14,498 bases of DNA from Janthinobacterium sp. (GCA_003482555.1 DMYQ01000350.1:1-14498); one strand, 5' to 3'; positions 6,829-14,270 are shown, counted from the stretch's first letter. Notes: generated from the sequence alone by a model not told the origin. Made by a program: numbers and translations.

Positions 6829-8961
6829 CTAGAAAAGATATTGAGCGCTGGCGCCCAGTACCCAGTTGCGGCCAGGCGCCGCTTCATAAAAGCGCTTGTT
6901 GCTGTCGCCGATGATCACGGAACCGACATACACCCGATTCATCAAGTTGTTGACGCGCGCAAACTCCTTGAAAGTCCAGCCAGACCAGCTCTGTTTCGCA
7001 TTCACTCGGGCGTTGAAGGTGGTGTAGCCAGGCGCCGGCGTTTCCGCGTTGGCATCTTCCGCATAGATCTTGCCGCTGGCGACCGTTTCCAGCGCGGCGC
7101 CGCAGCGCTCCGCGCTATCCTTCCAGGCCAGTTCGCCGTACAGATTGGCGTTAGGCACGCCCGGCAGGCGGCTGCCGGCCAAGACATTGCCATAACCCTG
7201 GTCGTAGACGGCGCGCAAGCCGGTCACGGCCAGGCGCGCGCTCAAGCCGTGGCGCCAGGATGCGTCGAGCGCCAGTTCGACGCCCTGGCGCAGGGTCTGG
7301 CCGGCGTTGCGGTAACTGGTGCGCCCGCCGCTGGAAACGTCGACGGCCAACTCGTCGCTGGTGCGCGCCTGGAACACGGCGGCGTTGATGCGCAAGCCGC
7401 CGTCCAGCCGGGCCTTCGCGCCCGCTTCCAGGTGGGTGCTGGTGGCGGCCCGCAAATTGTAGTTGAAACCGCCCCCCGCGCCCGAATAAAACAACTCGTT
7501 CAGGGTCGGCGTTTCGAAGCCGCGGGCGGCGCTGGCGTACAGATTCAGGGCCGGGTTGATCTGGTACAGGGCGCCCAGCAGCGGCGTCGTGTGGCTGTAG
7601 GAGAGGCTGCCGCTATCGTTGCCGTTGCCGAGGAATTTGTCGTGCACGTCGATGTCGACCCGGCTGTGGCGCAAGCCGGCGCTCAGCAACCAGGGCCCGC
7701 CGTGCCATTCCGCCTGCAGGTAGGGATCGGCGCTGGCGACGACGTCGTCTTCGTTGCGGCGCAGCGCGCCTTTCACACCAAACCGGCTACCGATGAAGTT
7801 TTCAAAGCCCAGGCGGGCGTCGGCGGAATGGCCGTATTCCAGGCCGGCGGTGGTGCTCAATTTTCCGCCCGCCAGTGGCCGCACGTCTAGCCAATTCAAG
7901 TCGAAGCCATAGAAATTTCGGTCGAAGTCGACGACGCCGCCGGAACTGCCGGCCGGCGCCTGGAAGGCTTTCGAAAACGCCTGATACTGGATCACCTGGC
8001 GGTTGCCGCCGTAGACGCTCAGGTGCAGGCGGTCGGCGCCCACGTCTTGATCGAGGCTCGCGCCCACCTGCTGGTGCTCGATGCTTTTGCGCGTATTGTA
8101 GCGCTCGGCCAGGGTGCGCTTGGGATTTTGCGGATCGCTGGCGTCGATTTCGCCGGCCCGCGGGTCGCGTTGAAAGCTGCCCCAGGTGACGCCGAGGGGA
8201 TCTTGGGTATCGCTCTGGCGCAAGCCATTGGCCACCAGGGTCAGTCTGGCGCGCGCCCATGGTTCCAGATTGAGCTTGGCGAAACTTTGATCGCGGGTGG
8301 CGGCGCTGTGCGCGCGCGCGCCGTCCGTCTGGAAGCGCGAGGCGTCCAGCACGTAGCCGATGGCGCCCGGCTTGCCTTGCGCGTTGACGTCGACCTTGTG
8401 CATGCCGTCGCTGCCGGCCAGGGCGCTCCATTCCAGGGTAGGCGCACCCTCGCCATCCCTGGTGAAGAGGGCGATCACGCCGCCCGAATGGTTGCCGTAC
8501 AGGGCCGAAAACGGGCCGCGCAAGACTTCGATGCGCTCGGCCATGTCGAGGTTGAAGGTGGCGGCCTGGCCCTGGCCGTCGGGCATGGTGGCGGGAATGC
8601 CGTCGCTGATCAGGCGCACGCCGCGCACGCCGAAGGCGGAGCGGGCGCCGAAGCCGCGCGAGGAAATCTGCAAGTCTTGCGCATAGTTTTGGCGGTTTTG
8701 CGCCAGCACGCCGGGCACGCCCGCCAGCGCTTCGGAGGCGTTGACGCGCATTTGTCCATCCTGGATGCGGGCGGCGCCGACGACGTCGATGGCGGCCGGG
8801 GCGTCGAAGCTGGGGTGACCCACTCGGTTGCCGCTGACCACCACCACGTCCGCCTGTGGTTCGGCGGCGGCGTCGGCGGCAAGGGCCGGTGCGGACAAGG
8901 CGGCGCCGCCGGCGGCGAACAGGCTGGCGATGGCGTTGAGTCGAAAGCGGTGCTGCATCAT
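6829..8961 (-). CDS. pqqU: TonB-dependent PQQ receptor (PqqU/YncD-like)
   Basis: 710 residues with a signal peptide ending near PALA (residue ~28). A TonB box DVVVVSG (~38-44), a plug domain and a 22-strand-type barrel ending in QYLF follow. It shares long runs with E. coli YncD (PqqU), the outer-membrane importer of pyrroloquinoline quinone: QNRQNYAQDLQ and RGFG (residues ~88-105), DGIPATMPDGQGQ (120-132), VLRGPFSALYGN, GRGFETP-like, SSGGRTSYRNAG, and near the C-terminus YVGSVI with PGRN. This similarity was recognised from memory, not searched. Both ATGs at 8961 and 8958 are possible; GGAG (complement of 8967-8970) sits five bases before the first. The gene is divergent from the beta-propeller gene, with its own sigma-54 site, and convergent with the other receptor. 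Its place in a PQQ-enzyme cluster supports PQQ uptake. Confidence 0.9.
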   Translation of the reverse strand: MMQHRFRLNAIASLFAAGGAALSAPALAADAAAEPQADVVVVSGNRVGHPSFDAPAAIDVVGAARIQDGQMRVNASEALAGVPGVLAQNRQNYAQDLQISSRGFGARSAFGVRGVRLISDGIPATMPDGQGQAATFNLDMAERIEVLRGPFSALYGNHSGGVIALFTRDGEGAPTLEWSALAGSDGMHKVDVNAQGKPGAIGYVLDASRFQTDGARAHSAATRDQSFAKLNLEPWARARLTLVANGLRQSDTQDPLGVTWGSFQRDPRAGEIDASDPQNPKRTLAERYNTRKSIEHQQVGASLDQDVGADRLHLSVYGGNRQVIQYQAFSKAFQAPAGSSGGVVDFDRNFYGFDLNWLDVRPLAGGKLSTTAGLEYGHSADARLGFENFIGSRFGVKGALRRNEDDVVASADPYLQAEWHGGPWLLSAGLRHSRVDIDVHDKFLGNGNDSGSLSYSHTTPLLGALYQINPALNLYASAARGFETPTLNELFYSGAGGGFNYNLRAATSTHLEAGAKARLDGGLRINAAVFQARTSDELAVDVSSGGRTSYRNAGQTLRQGVELALDASWRHGLSARLAVTGLRAVYDQGYGNVLAGSRLPGVPNANLYGELAWKDSAERCGAALETVASGKIYAEDANAETPAPGYTTFNARVNAKQSWSGWTFKEFARVNNLMNRVYVGSVIIGDSNKRFYEAAPGRNWVLGASAQYLF

Positions 8962-9043
8962 GTCTTCTCCAATGGATTACGGGATTGCGGGATAGCAAAC
9001 CTCGCCCGGGTGGCGGCATGCCCCCGGTCTGTCTCCATCTCTA

Positions 9044-9059
9044 AGCAATATACCTGCCA
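9044..9059 (-). promoter_or_regulatory. Sigma-54 promoter of pqqU
   Basis: Read on the minus strand the site is TGGCAGGTATATTGCT. It has the full TGGC(A) and TTGC(T) blocks at the right spacing, with one mismatch to TGGCAYRNNNNTTGCW (G for the pyrimidine). Transcription would start near 9033, giving a leader of about 70 bases before the ATG at 8961. It lies only 14 bases from the divergent sigma-54 site at 9074. Confidence 0.75.
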
Positions 9060-9073
9060 TGGCGCCGCCAGCG

Positions 9074-9089
9074 TGGCATGGGCCTTGCA
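9074..9089 (+). promoter_or_regulatory. Sigma-54 promoter of the beta-propeller gene
   Basis: TGGCATGGGCCTTGCA matches TGGCAYRNNNNTTGCW at every defined position. Transcription would start near 9100. This rules out the in-frame ATGs at 9078 and 9093 as starts and supports the GTG at 9147. Confidence 0.82.
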
Positions 9090-9146
9090 TGGATGAGCAT
9101 TGCGCGCGCTCCGCGCGTCTTGTCGTTTCTTGAAAAGGTCACCACC

Positions 9147-10103
9147 GTGAATGCTTCGACTTTCCTGCGCCTGCCCGCCATCGCGGCCGCCTGCGCCTTG
9201 CTGTGCGGCGCCGTCCACGCGGCCCCGTTTGCCTACGTGCCGAATGAAAAATCCGGCACCGTCAGCGTGATCGACACCGCCACCGACACGGTGCTGCGCG
9301 TGCTGCCCGCCGGCACGCGCCCGCGCGGCATCGCCGCCGATCCGTCCGGCGCCCGCCTGTTCGTCACCGACGCCGCCAGCAACGAGTTGCTGCTGATCGA
9401 CAGCGGCGGCGACGCGCCCCCGCGCCGCATCGCGCTGGGCAAGTCGCCCGAGGGCGTGAGCGTGTCGGCCGATGGCAATTACGTCGCGGTGGCGGTGGAG
9501 AAAAACAATAGCGTGACCCTGTTCGACGCCCGCACGGGCGCGCAACTGGCCGACATCAAGGTCGAGGGCCACAATCCCGAGCACGCCGTGTTCAGCCCGG
9601 ACGGCCGCTGGCTGCTGGTCAGCGCCGAGGAGGCCGAGCAAGTCGACGTGATCGACGTGGCCCAGCGGCGCCTGGTCGGGGCGATCCCGGTCGGACTGCG
9701 CCCGCGCGGGATCGGCTTTTCCCCCGATTCCACGCGCGCCTACGTGGCTTGCGAAATGGTCAACACGGTGTACGTGCTGGATCTGGCCAGCCGGCGCGCC
9801 GTCGCCACTATCCCGGCCGGCAAGAATGCCAATGGTATCGCCGTCAACCCGGACGGCAAGACGGTGTATGTGTCGAACGGCGCCGAGGGCACGGTGATGT
9901 TGATCGACACGGCCAGCAATACCGTGCGCGCCACCGTCGCGGTCGGCAAGCGGCCGTGGAATATGGCGCTGACGCCCGACGGCGGCAAGCTGTACGTGGC
10001 CAACGGGCGCTCCAACAGCGTTTCCGTGATCGATACGGCCAGCGCGCGCAAGAGTGGCGAGGTGGCCGTCGGCATCGCTCCCTGGGGCGTGGCGATCCGC
10101 TGA
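9147..10103 (+). CDS. Secreted YVTN beta-propeller protein of PQQ-dependent catabolism clusters
   Basis: 318 residues from the GTG at 9147. A signal peptide ends at VHA (residue ~25). About seven repeats of roughly 42 residues then cover the whole mature protein, each of the type ...VSVIDTATDTVLRVLPAGTRPRG... ending in P(D)G..LYV. Examples are YVPNEKSGTVSVID, FVTDAASNELLLID, YVACEMVNTVYVLD, YVSNGAEGTVMLID and YVANGRSNSVSVID. This repeat count and style fit the family annotated as the PQQ-dependent catabolism-associated beta-propeller protein. Its biochemical role is not established; it presumably folds into a single periplasmic propeller. Upstream in-frame ATGs (9078, 9093) lie at or before the predicted transcription start, so the GTG, preceded by AAGG at 9135-9138, is chosen. 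It forms a single-gene unit, divergent from pqqU. Confidence 0.85.
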   Translation: MNASTFLRLPAIAAACALLCGAVHAAPFAYVPNEKSGTVSVIDTATDTVLRVLPAGTRPRGIAADPSGARLFVTDAASNELLLIDSGGDAPPRRIALGKSPEGVSVSADGNYVAVAVEKNNSVTLFDARTGAQLADIKVEGHNPEHAVFSPDGRWLLVSAEEAEQVDVIDVAQRRLVGAIPVGLRPRGIGFSPDSTRAYVACEMVNTVYVLDLASRRAVATIPAGKNANGIAVNPDGKTVYVSNGAEGTVMLIDTASNTVRATVAVGKRPWNMALTPDGGKLYVANGRSNSVSVIDTASARKSGEVAVGIAPWGVAIR

Positions 10104-10348
10104 CGGCAGCGGCTGTACTTGTTGTGTACTGGAACAGTTGTGCCATTCCTGAGCGCATTTTCCCCAAGCGGGGGGCGCGCCCGCCGAGTGGCTCAAATCG
10201 GAACAGCGGCGCCGTCGCTTGTTCAAAAAACACACACAGCGGCCCCGTTCGGGGGCCGCTCCGGAATTCCGCCGGAACGCCCTGTTTTTCACGCTACGCC
10301 CCTTGGAAGGGATGAAAATCGCGCTTCGTTTGCGCTGTCGTAACAAGC
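10104..10348 (+). promoter_or_regulatory. Upstream region of the exaC operon with dyads that may bind an activator
   Basis: The 330-base gap before exaC has no credible gene. It holds several TGTT/AACA dyads: TGTT-N9-AACA at 10120-10136, and an inverted repeat with arms GAACAGCG and CGCTTGTTC (one bulged base) at 10201-10224. These lie about 150-255 bases before the predicted sigma-54 start site, a normal distance for enhancer sites of AcoR/NtrC-type activators. A palindrome GGGCGCGCCC lies at 10173-10182. The dyads are seen; their role is inferred. I did not find the same dyads in the pqqU/beta-propeller gap. Confidence 0.4.
10238..10260 (+). terminator. GC-rich hairpin after the beta-propeller gene
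   Basis: Arms 10238-10246 and 10252-10260 form a perfect 9-bp stem with a 5-base loop. No T-run follows directly on the plus strand. It could stop transcripts of the beta-propeller gene with help from Rho, or be a structural element of the exaC upstream region. Confidence 0.4.
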
Positions 10349-10364
10349 TGGCACGGCGCTTGCG
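10349..10364 (+). promoter_or_regulatory. Sigma-54 promoter of the exaC-DUF779-alcohol dehydrogenase operon
   Basis: TGGCACGGCGCTTGCG matches TGGCAYRNNNNTTGCW except for the last base. Transcription would start near 10375, about 59 bases before the exaC ATG at 10434. Many ExaC/AcoD aldehyde dehydrogenases are controlled by sigma-54 activators of the AcoR type, which agrees with this site. Confidence 0.85.
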
Positions 10365-10433
10365 AAATGATTGCTGTGCTCCACCCAACCCGTTCCCCCG
10401 GAACGACCATAACCCCATCAGAAAGAGGACGAC

Positions 10434-11954
10434 ATGAATCTCGCGGACATCAGCAAACTCGGCGTCGCCAACCCGTTCAAAGCGCGCTACGACAATTTCA
10501 TCGGCGGCAAATTCGTGCCACCGACCAATGGCGTGTATTTCGGTAACGTGACGCCGATCACCGGCCAGGTCTTTTGTGAAATCGCCCGCTCGACGGCGGA
10601 AGACGTGGAGCTGGCGCTGGACGCCGCCCACGCCGCCAAAGATGCCTGGGGCAAGACCTCGCCGGCCGAACGGGCGAATATCCTTAACAAGATCGCCGAC
10701 CGCATCGAGCAAAACCTGACCCTGATCGCGACCGCCGAAACCATCGACAACGGCAAGCCGATCCGCGAAACCATGAACGCCGACATTCCCCTGGCGATCG
10801 ACCATTTCCGCTACTTCGCCGGTTGCATCCGGGCCCAGGAAGGTTCGGTCGCGCAAATCGACGCCGAAACCTATGCCTATCACTTCCATGAGCCGCTGGG
10901 CGTGGTGGGCCAGATCATCCCGTGGAATTTCCCCATCCTGATGGCGGTGTGGAAACTGGCGCCGGCCCTGGCCGCCGGCAATTGCGTGGTCTTGAAACCG
11001 GCCGAACAAACTCCGGCCTCGATCATGGTCTTGATCGACTTGATCGGCGACCTGTTGCCGCCCGGCGTGCTGAATATCGTCAACGGTTTCGGCCTGGAAG
11101 CGGGCAAGCCGTTGGCTTCGAGCAAGCGCATCGCCAAGATCGCCTTCACTGGCGAAACCGGCACCGGCCGCCTGATCATGCAGTACGCGGCGCAAAACCT
11201 GATTCCCGTCACCCTGGAACTGGGCGGCAAGTCGCCGAACATTTTCTTTGCCGACGTGATGGACGCCGACGACGATTTCTTCGACAAGTGCCTGGAAGGT
11301 TTCGCCATGTTCGCGCTGAACCAGGGTGAGGTGTGCACCTGCCCGTCGCGCGTGCTGATCCAGGAATCGATCTATGAAAAATTCATGGAGCGGGCGCTGA
11401 AGCGCGTGGCCGCCATCAAGCAGGGCAACCCGCTCGATTCGTCCACGATGATAGGCGCGCAAGCGTCGCAAGAACAGATGGAAAAGATCCTGTCCTACAT
11501 GGATATCGGCAAACAAGAGGGCGCGACCCTGCTGGCCGGCGGCGAGCGCAACGCGCTGGCGGGCGACATGGAAGGCGGTTACTACGTGCAGCCCACCGTC
11601 TTCAAGGGCCACAACAAGATGCGCATCTTCCAGGAAGAAATTTTCGGCCCGGTGGTCTCGGTGACCACCTTCAAGGATGAAGCGGAAGCGCTGGAAATCG
11701 CCAACGATACCCTGTACGGCCTGGGAGCCGGCCTGTGGACGCGCGACGGTTCGCGCGCCTTCCGCGTCGGCCGCGGCATTCAGGCTGGCCGCGTGTGGAC
11801 CAATTGCTACCACCTGTACCCGGCCCATGCCGCGTTTGGCGGCTATAAGCAGTCCGGCATCGGCCGCGAAAACCACAAGATGATGTTGGATCACTACCAA
11901 CAGACCAAGAATCTGCTGGTCAGCTATAGCCCGAAAGCGCTGGGCTTCTTTTAA
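10434..11954 (+). CDS. exaC: NAD-dependent aldehyde dehydrogenase, ExaC/AcoD type
   Basis: 506 residues, full length for the family. It oxidises acetaldehyde and other short aldehydes to the acid in the cytoplasm, the step after alcohol dehydrogenase. Visible features are IIPWNFP (161-167, catalytic N165), K188 in LKPAEQTP, the cofactor loop FTGETGTG (238-245), the general base E262 in LELGGKSPN, and the nucleophile C301 in NQGEVCTCPSR. DHFRYFAGCIRAQEGS and YHFHEPLGVVGQ are typical of ExaC of Pseudomonas aeruginosa. AAGAGG at 10423-10428 precedes the ATG. It is the first gene of a set with DUF779 (45-base gap) and the PQQ dehydrogenase, read from the sigma-54 promoter at 10349. Confidence 0.95.
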   Translation: MNLADISKLGVANPFKARYDNFIGGKFVPPTNGVYFGNVTPITGQVFCEIARSTAEDVELALDAAHAAKDAWGKTSPAERANILNKIADRIEQNLTLIATAETIDNGKPIRETMNADIPLAIDHFRYFAGCIRAQEGSVAQIDAETYAYHFHEPLGVVGQIIPWNFPILMAVWKLAPALAAGNCVVLKPAEQTPASIMVLIDLIGDLLPPGVLNIVNGFGLEAGKPLASSKRIAKIAFTGETGTGRLIMQYAAQNLIPVTLELGGKSPNIFFADVMDADDDFFDKCLEGFAMFALNQGEVCTCPSRVLIQESIYEKFMERALKRVAAIKQGNPLDSSTMIGAQASQEQMEKILSYMDIGKQEGATLLAGGERNALAGDMEGGYYVQPTVFKGHNKMRIFQEEIFGPVVSVTTFKDEAEALEIANDTLYGLGAGLWTRDGSRAFRVGRGIQAGRVWTNCYHLYPAHAAFGGYKQSGIGRENHKMMLDHYQQTKNLLVSYSPKALGFF

Positions 11955-11961
11955 ACGGCGG

Positions 11962-11984
11962 GCCGCGGCGCCAGTCGCCGCGGC
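11962..11984 (+). other. Perfect 9-bp stem-loop between exaC and the DUF779 gene
   Basis: Arms 11962-11970 and 11976-11984 are perfect complements with loop CCAGT. It starts 7 bases after the exaC stop and ends just before the next Shine-Dalgarno. No T-run follows, so it is more likely an mRNA stability or partial-attenuation element than a full terminator; that is inference. Confidence 0.5.
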
Positions 11985-11999
11985 TTGAAAGGGGCAGCC

Positions 12000-12395
12000 A
12001 TGAGTACAGATGCACGAATCGCGCGCGTGATCGCCACCGCGCAAGCCTTGGAAATGCTGGCGGCCTTGCGCGCTAAACACGGGCCGCTGATGTTTTTCCA
12101 GTCCGGCGGCTGCTGCGACGGCAGTTCGCCGATGTGTTACGCGGCCGGCGAGTTCAATCTCAGCGACAGCGATGTGTATCTGGGCGATCTGGAAGGAACG
12201 CCGTTTTACATGGGCAAGGAGCAATTCGCCTACTGGGAGCATACCCAGTTGATCATCGACGTGGTGGCCGGCAACGGCGGCATGTTTTCACTCGATAACG
12301 GAACCGGGAAGCGCTTCCTGACCCGCTCGCGCCTGTTCAGCGACGCGGAAAACCTCACCCTGGGTGCGCAGCCGCCGCTCCATCGTGAAAAATAA
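12000..12395 (+). CDS. DUF779 family protein linked to aldehyde dehydrogenase
   Basis: 131 residues, no signal peptide, so cytoplasmic. I recognise the DUF779 family by its N-terminal helical stretch and the motif FFQSGGCCDGSSPMC with C38, C39 and C46. GDLEGTPFYM and YWEHTQLIIDVVAGNGGMFSLDN follow. The family's function is not known. It is habitually encoded next to ExaC/AcoD aldehyde dehydrogenases, which suggests a role in aldehyde handling or in maturing that enzyme. The clustered cysteines could bind a metal or react with aldehyde. GGGG at 11991-11994 sits five bases before the ATG at 12000; a TTG start at 11985 is possible but would lie against the stem-loop. It is followed 32 bases later by the alcohol dehydrogenase. 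Confidence 0.88.
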   Translation: MSTDARIARVIATAQALEMLAALRAKHGPLMFFQSGGCCDGSSPMCYAAGEFNLSDSDVYLGDLEGTPFYMGKEQFAYWEHTQLIIDVVAGNGGMFSLDNGTGKRFLTRSRLFSDAENLTLGAQPPLHREK

Positions 12396-12427
12396 TTGAA
12401 ATAAGTTCAAACAAAACGGGAGATGAA

Positions 12428-14170
12428 GTGAATAAAAAATTAATCGTATCATTGGTCGGGCTGGCCGTCATGTCGCTGGCGCGGGCCGGCGACGTCACCA
12501 CCGCGATGTTGGAAAACACGGCCAAGGATAGCGGCAGCGTGCTTTCGTCCGGCATGGGTAGTCAAGGGCAACGCTATTCGCCGCTGACGCAAATCAACGC
12601 GAGCACGGTGGCCAGACTGGTGCCGGCATGGTCCTTTTCCTTCGGTGGCGAGAAACAGCGCGGCCAGGAATCCCAACCCTTGATTTACAACGGCAAGATG
12701 TTCGTCACCGGTTCGTACTCGCGCATTTACGCGGTCGACATGAAGACTGGCGCCAAGCTGTGGAAATACGAGCATCGCTTGCCGGACGGCATCATGCCCT
12801 GCTGTGACGTGGTCAACCGTGGCGCCGCCCTGTTCGGCAACCTGGTGATCTTCGGCACCCTGGACGCGCAACTGGTGGCGCTCGATCAAGATACCGGCAA
12901 GGTGGTGTGGAAAGAAAAGATCGACGATTACGCGGCCGGCTATTCGATGACGGCGGCGCCGCTGATCGCCAAGGGTCTGCTGTTGACGGGTGTGTCGGGC
13001 GGCGAGTTCGGCATCGTCGGCCGGGTCGAAGCGCGCAATCCCCTGACTGGCGAGCTGGTCTGGACACGGCCGACGGTCGAAGGCCATATGGGTTATCGCT
13101 ACGACAAGGATGGCAAGGCGATTGAAAACGGCATTTCCGGCACGCTCAACAAGAGCTGGCCCGGCGACCTGTGGAAAACCGGCGGCGCCTCGACGTGGAT
13201 GGGCGGCACCTACGACGCCAGCACCGGCCTGGCTTATTTCGGCACCGGCAATCCGGCCCCGTGGAACAGCCACCTGCGTCCGGGCGATAATTTGTATTCT
13301 TCGTCGACCGTCGCGCTCGACCCGAGCACGGGCCAGATCAAGTGGAGCTATCAAAATACGCCGAACGATTCCTGGGACTTCGACGGCGCCAACGAATTCG
13401 TCACCTTCGACATGGATGGCAAGCGTTACGGCGGCAAGGCCGACCGCAACGGCTTCTTTTATGTGAACGATGCCAAGACGGGCAAGTTGCAGAATGCCTT
13501 CCCTTTCGTCAAGAAAATTACCTGGGCCAGCGGCATCGACTTGAAGACCGGGCGGCCGAACTTCATCGCGGCCAACCGTCCGGGCGACCCGACCAAGGGG
13601 GAAGAGGGCAAGAAGGGCTCGACCGTGTTTTCGGCGCCGGCTTTCCTGGGCGCGAAGAACCAGATGCCGATGGCCTACAGCCCGCAAACCAAAATGTTCT
13701 ATGTGCCCGCCAATGAATGGGGCATGGATATCTGGAACGAACCGATTTCCTATAAAAAGGGCGGTGCCTACCTGGGCGCGGGCTTCACCATCCGGCCTTT
13801 GAACGAAGACTATATCGGCGCCATGCGGGCCATCGACCCGAAGAGCGGCAAGATCGTCTGGGAAGTCAAAAATACCGCGCCTTTGTGGGGCGGCGTGATG
13901 GCGACGGCTGGCAATCTGGTGTTCTACGGCACGCCTGAAGGTTTCTTGAAAGCGGTGGATGCGAAAACCGGCAAGGAACTGTGGAAATTCCAGACCGGCT
14001 CGGGCGTGGTCGCGCCGCCGGTCACCTGGCAGGATGGCGGCGTGCAATACGTTGCCGTGGTGTCCGGTTGGGGTGGCGCCGTGCCCCTGTGGGGCGGTGA
14101 AGTGGCGAAGAAGGTCAACTTCATGGAGCAGGGCGGTTCGGTATGGGTGTTCAAGTTGGCCGCGAAATGA
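12428..14170 (+). CDS. PQQ-dependent alcohol dehydrogenase, predicted lanthanide type (ExaF/PedH-like)
   Basis: 580 residues from a GTG start with GGGAG at 12418-12422; the nearby ATG at 12423 runs straight into a stop. The signal peptide ends at ARA (residue ~20). The rest is the eight-bladed quinoprotein propeller with tryptophan-docking repeats such as DAKTGKELWKFQTGSG. The vicinal disulfide over PQQ is C125-C126 in PCCDVVNRG. Metal and PQQ ligands are E193 (GGEFG), N275 (GTGNPAPWN), catalytic D317 and R340 (ADRNG). The catalytic motif is WDFDG, so an extra Asp, D319, lies two residues after D317. In XoxF, ExaF and PedH this Asp coordinates the lanthanide, whereas calcium enzymes have Ala or Ser there. 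It oxidises a primary alcohol in the periplasm, probably ethanol-type given ExaC and Acs, and passes electrons to the cytochrome at 3067. It is the last gene of the exaC operon. Confidence 0.93.
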   Translation: MNKKLIVSLVGLAVMSLARAGDVTTAMLENTAKDSGSVLSSGMGSQGQRYSPLTQINASTVARLVPAWSFSFGGEKQRGQESQPLIYNGKMFVTGSYSRIYAVDMKTGAKLWKYEHRLPDGIMPCCDVVNRGAALFGNLVIFGTLDAQLVALDQDTGKVVWKEKIDDYAAGYSMTAAPLIAKGLLLTGVSGGEFGIVGRVEARNPLTGELVWTRPTVEGHMGYRYDKDGKAIENGISGTLNKSWPGDLWKTGGASTWMGGTYDASTGLAYFGTGNPAPWNSHLRPGDNLYSSSTVALDPSTGQIKWSYQNTPNDSWDFDGANEFVTFDMDGKRYGGKADRNGFFYVNDAKTGKLQNAFPFVKKITWASGIDLKTGRPNFIAANRPGDPTKGEEGKKGSTVFSAPAFLGAKNQMPMAYSPQTKMFYVPANEWGMDIWNEPISYKKGGAYLGAGFTIRPLNEDYIGAMRAIDPKSGKIVWEVKNTAPLWGGVMATAGNLVFYGTPEGFLKAVDAKTGKELWKFQTGSGVVAPPVTWQDGGVQYVAVVSGWGGAVPLWGGEVAKKVNFMEQGGSVWVFKLAAK

Positions 14171-14224
14171 TGTGAGAGTGGGAAGGGCGGGGCGGGAAGT
14201 CTCCGCGCCCGGCCAGTGCATTAC

Positions 14225-14250
14225 TGACGGCTGCGGCCGTCAATTTTTTT
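14225..14250 (+). terminator. Intrinsic terminator after the alcohol dehydrogenase
   Basis: TGACGGC (14225-14231) pairs perfectly with GCCGTCA (14236-14242) around loop TGCG, followed by A and seven T (14244-14250). This is a textbook Rho-independent terminator, 55 bases after the stop at 14170. It ends only 20 bases before the acs start, which leaves no room for a promoter between them. Confidence 0.88.
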
Positions 14251-14270
14251 ATATCGGTATGGAGAATATG

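Noticed and set aside
8023..9096. 357-residue plus-strand frame opposite pqqU
   Set aside because: It is antisense to the pqqU coding strand, runs through both sigma-54 sites, and has a repetitive G/A/V composition.
9078..9146. Upstream ATG starts (9078, 9093) for the beta-propeller protein
   Set aside because: They lie inside or just before the predicted start of transcription from the sigma-54 promoter and would spoil a normal signal peptide.
8958..12242. 1094-residue open frame on the minus strand spanning beta-propeller, exaC and DUF779
   Set aside because: It runs across three real genes and their promoter regions. It has no recognisable domain, so it is a GC-driven shadow frame despite its length.
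12449..14221. 590-residue open frame on the minus strand under the alcohol dehydrogenase
   Set aside because: It is a mirror frame of the quinoprotein with no independent evidence; the plus strand has full catalytic motifs.
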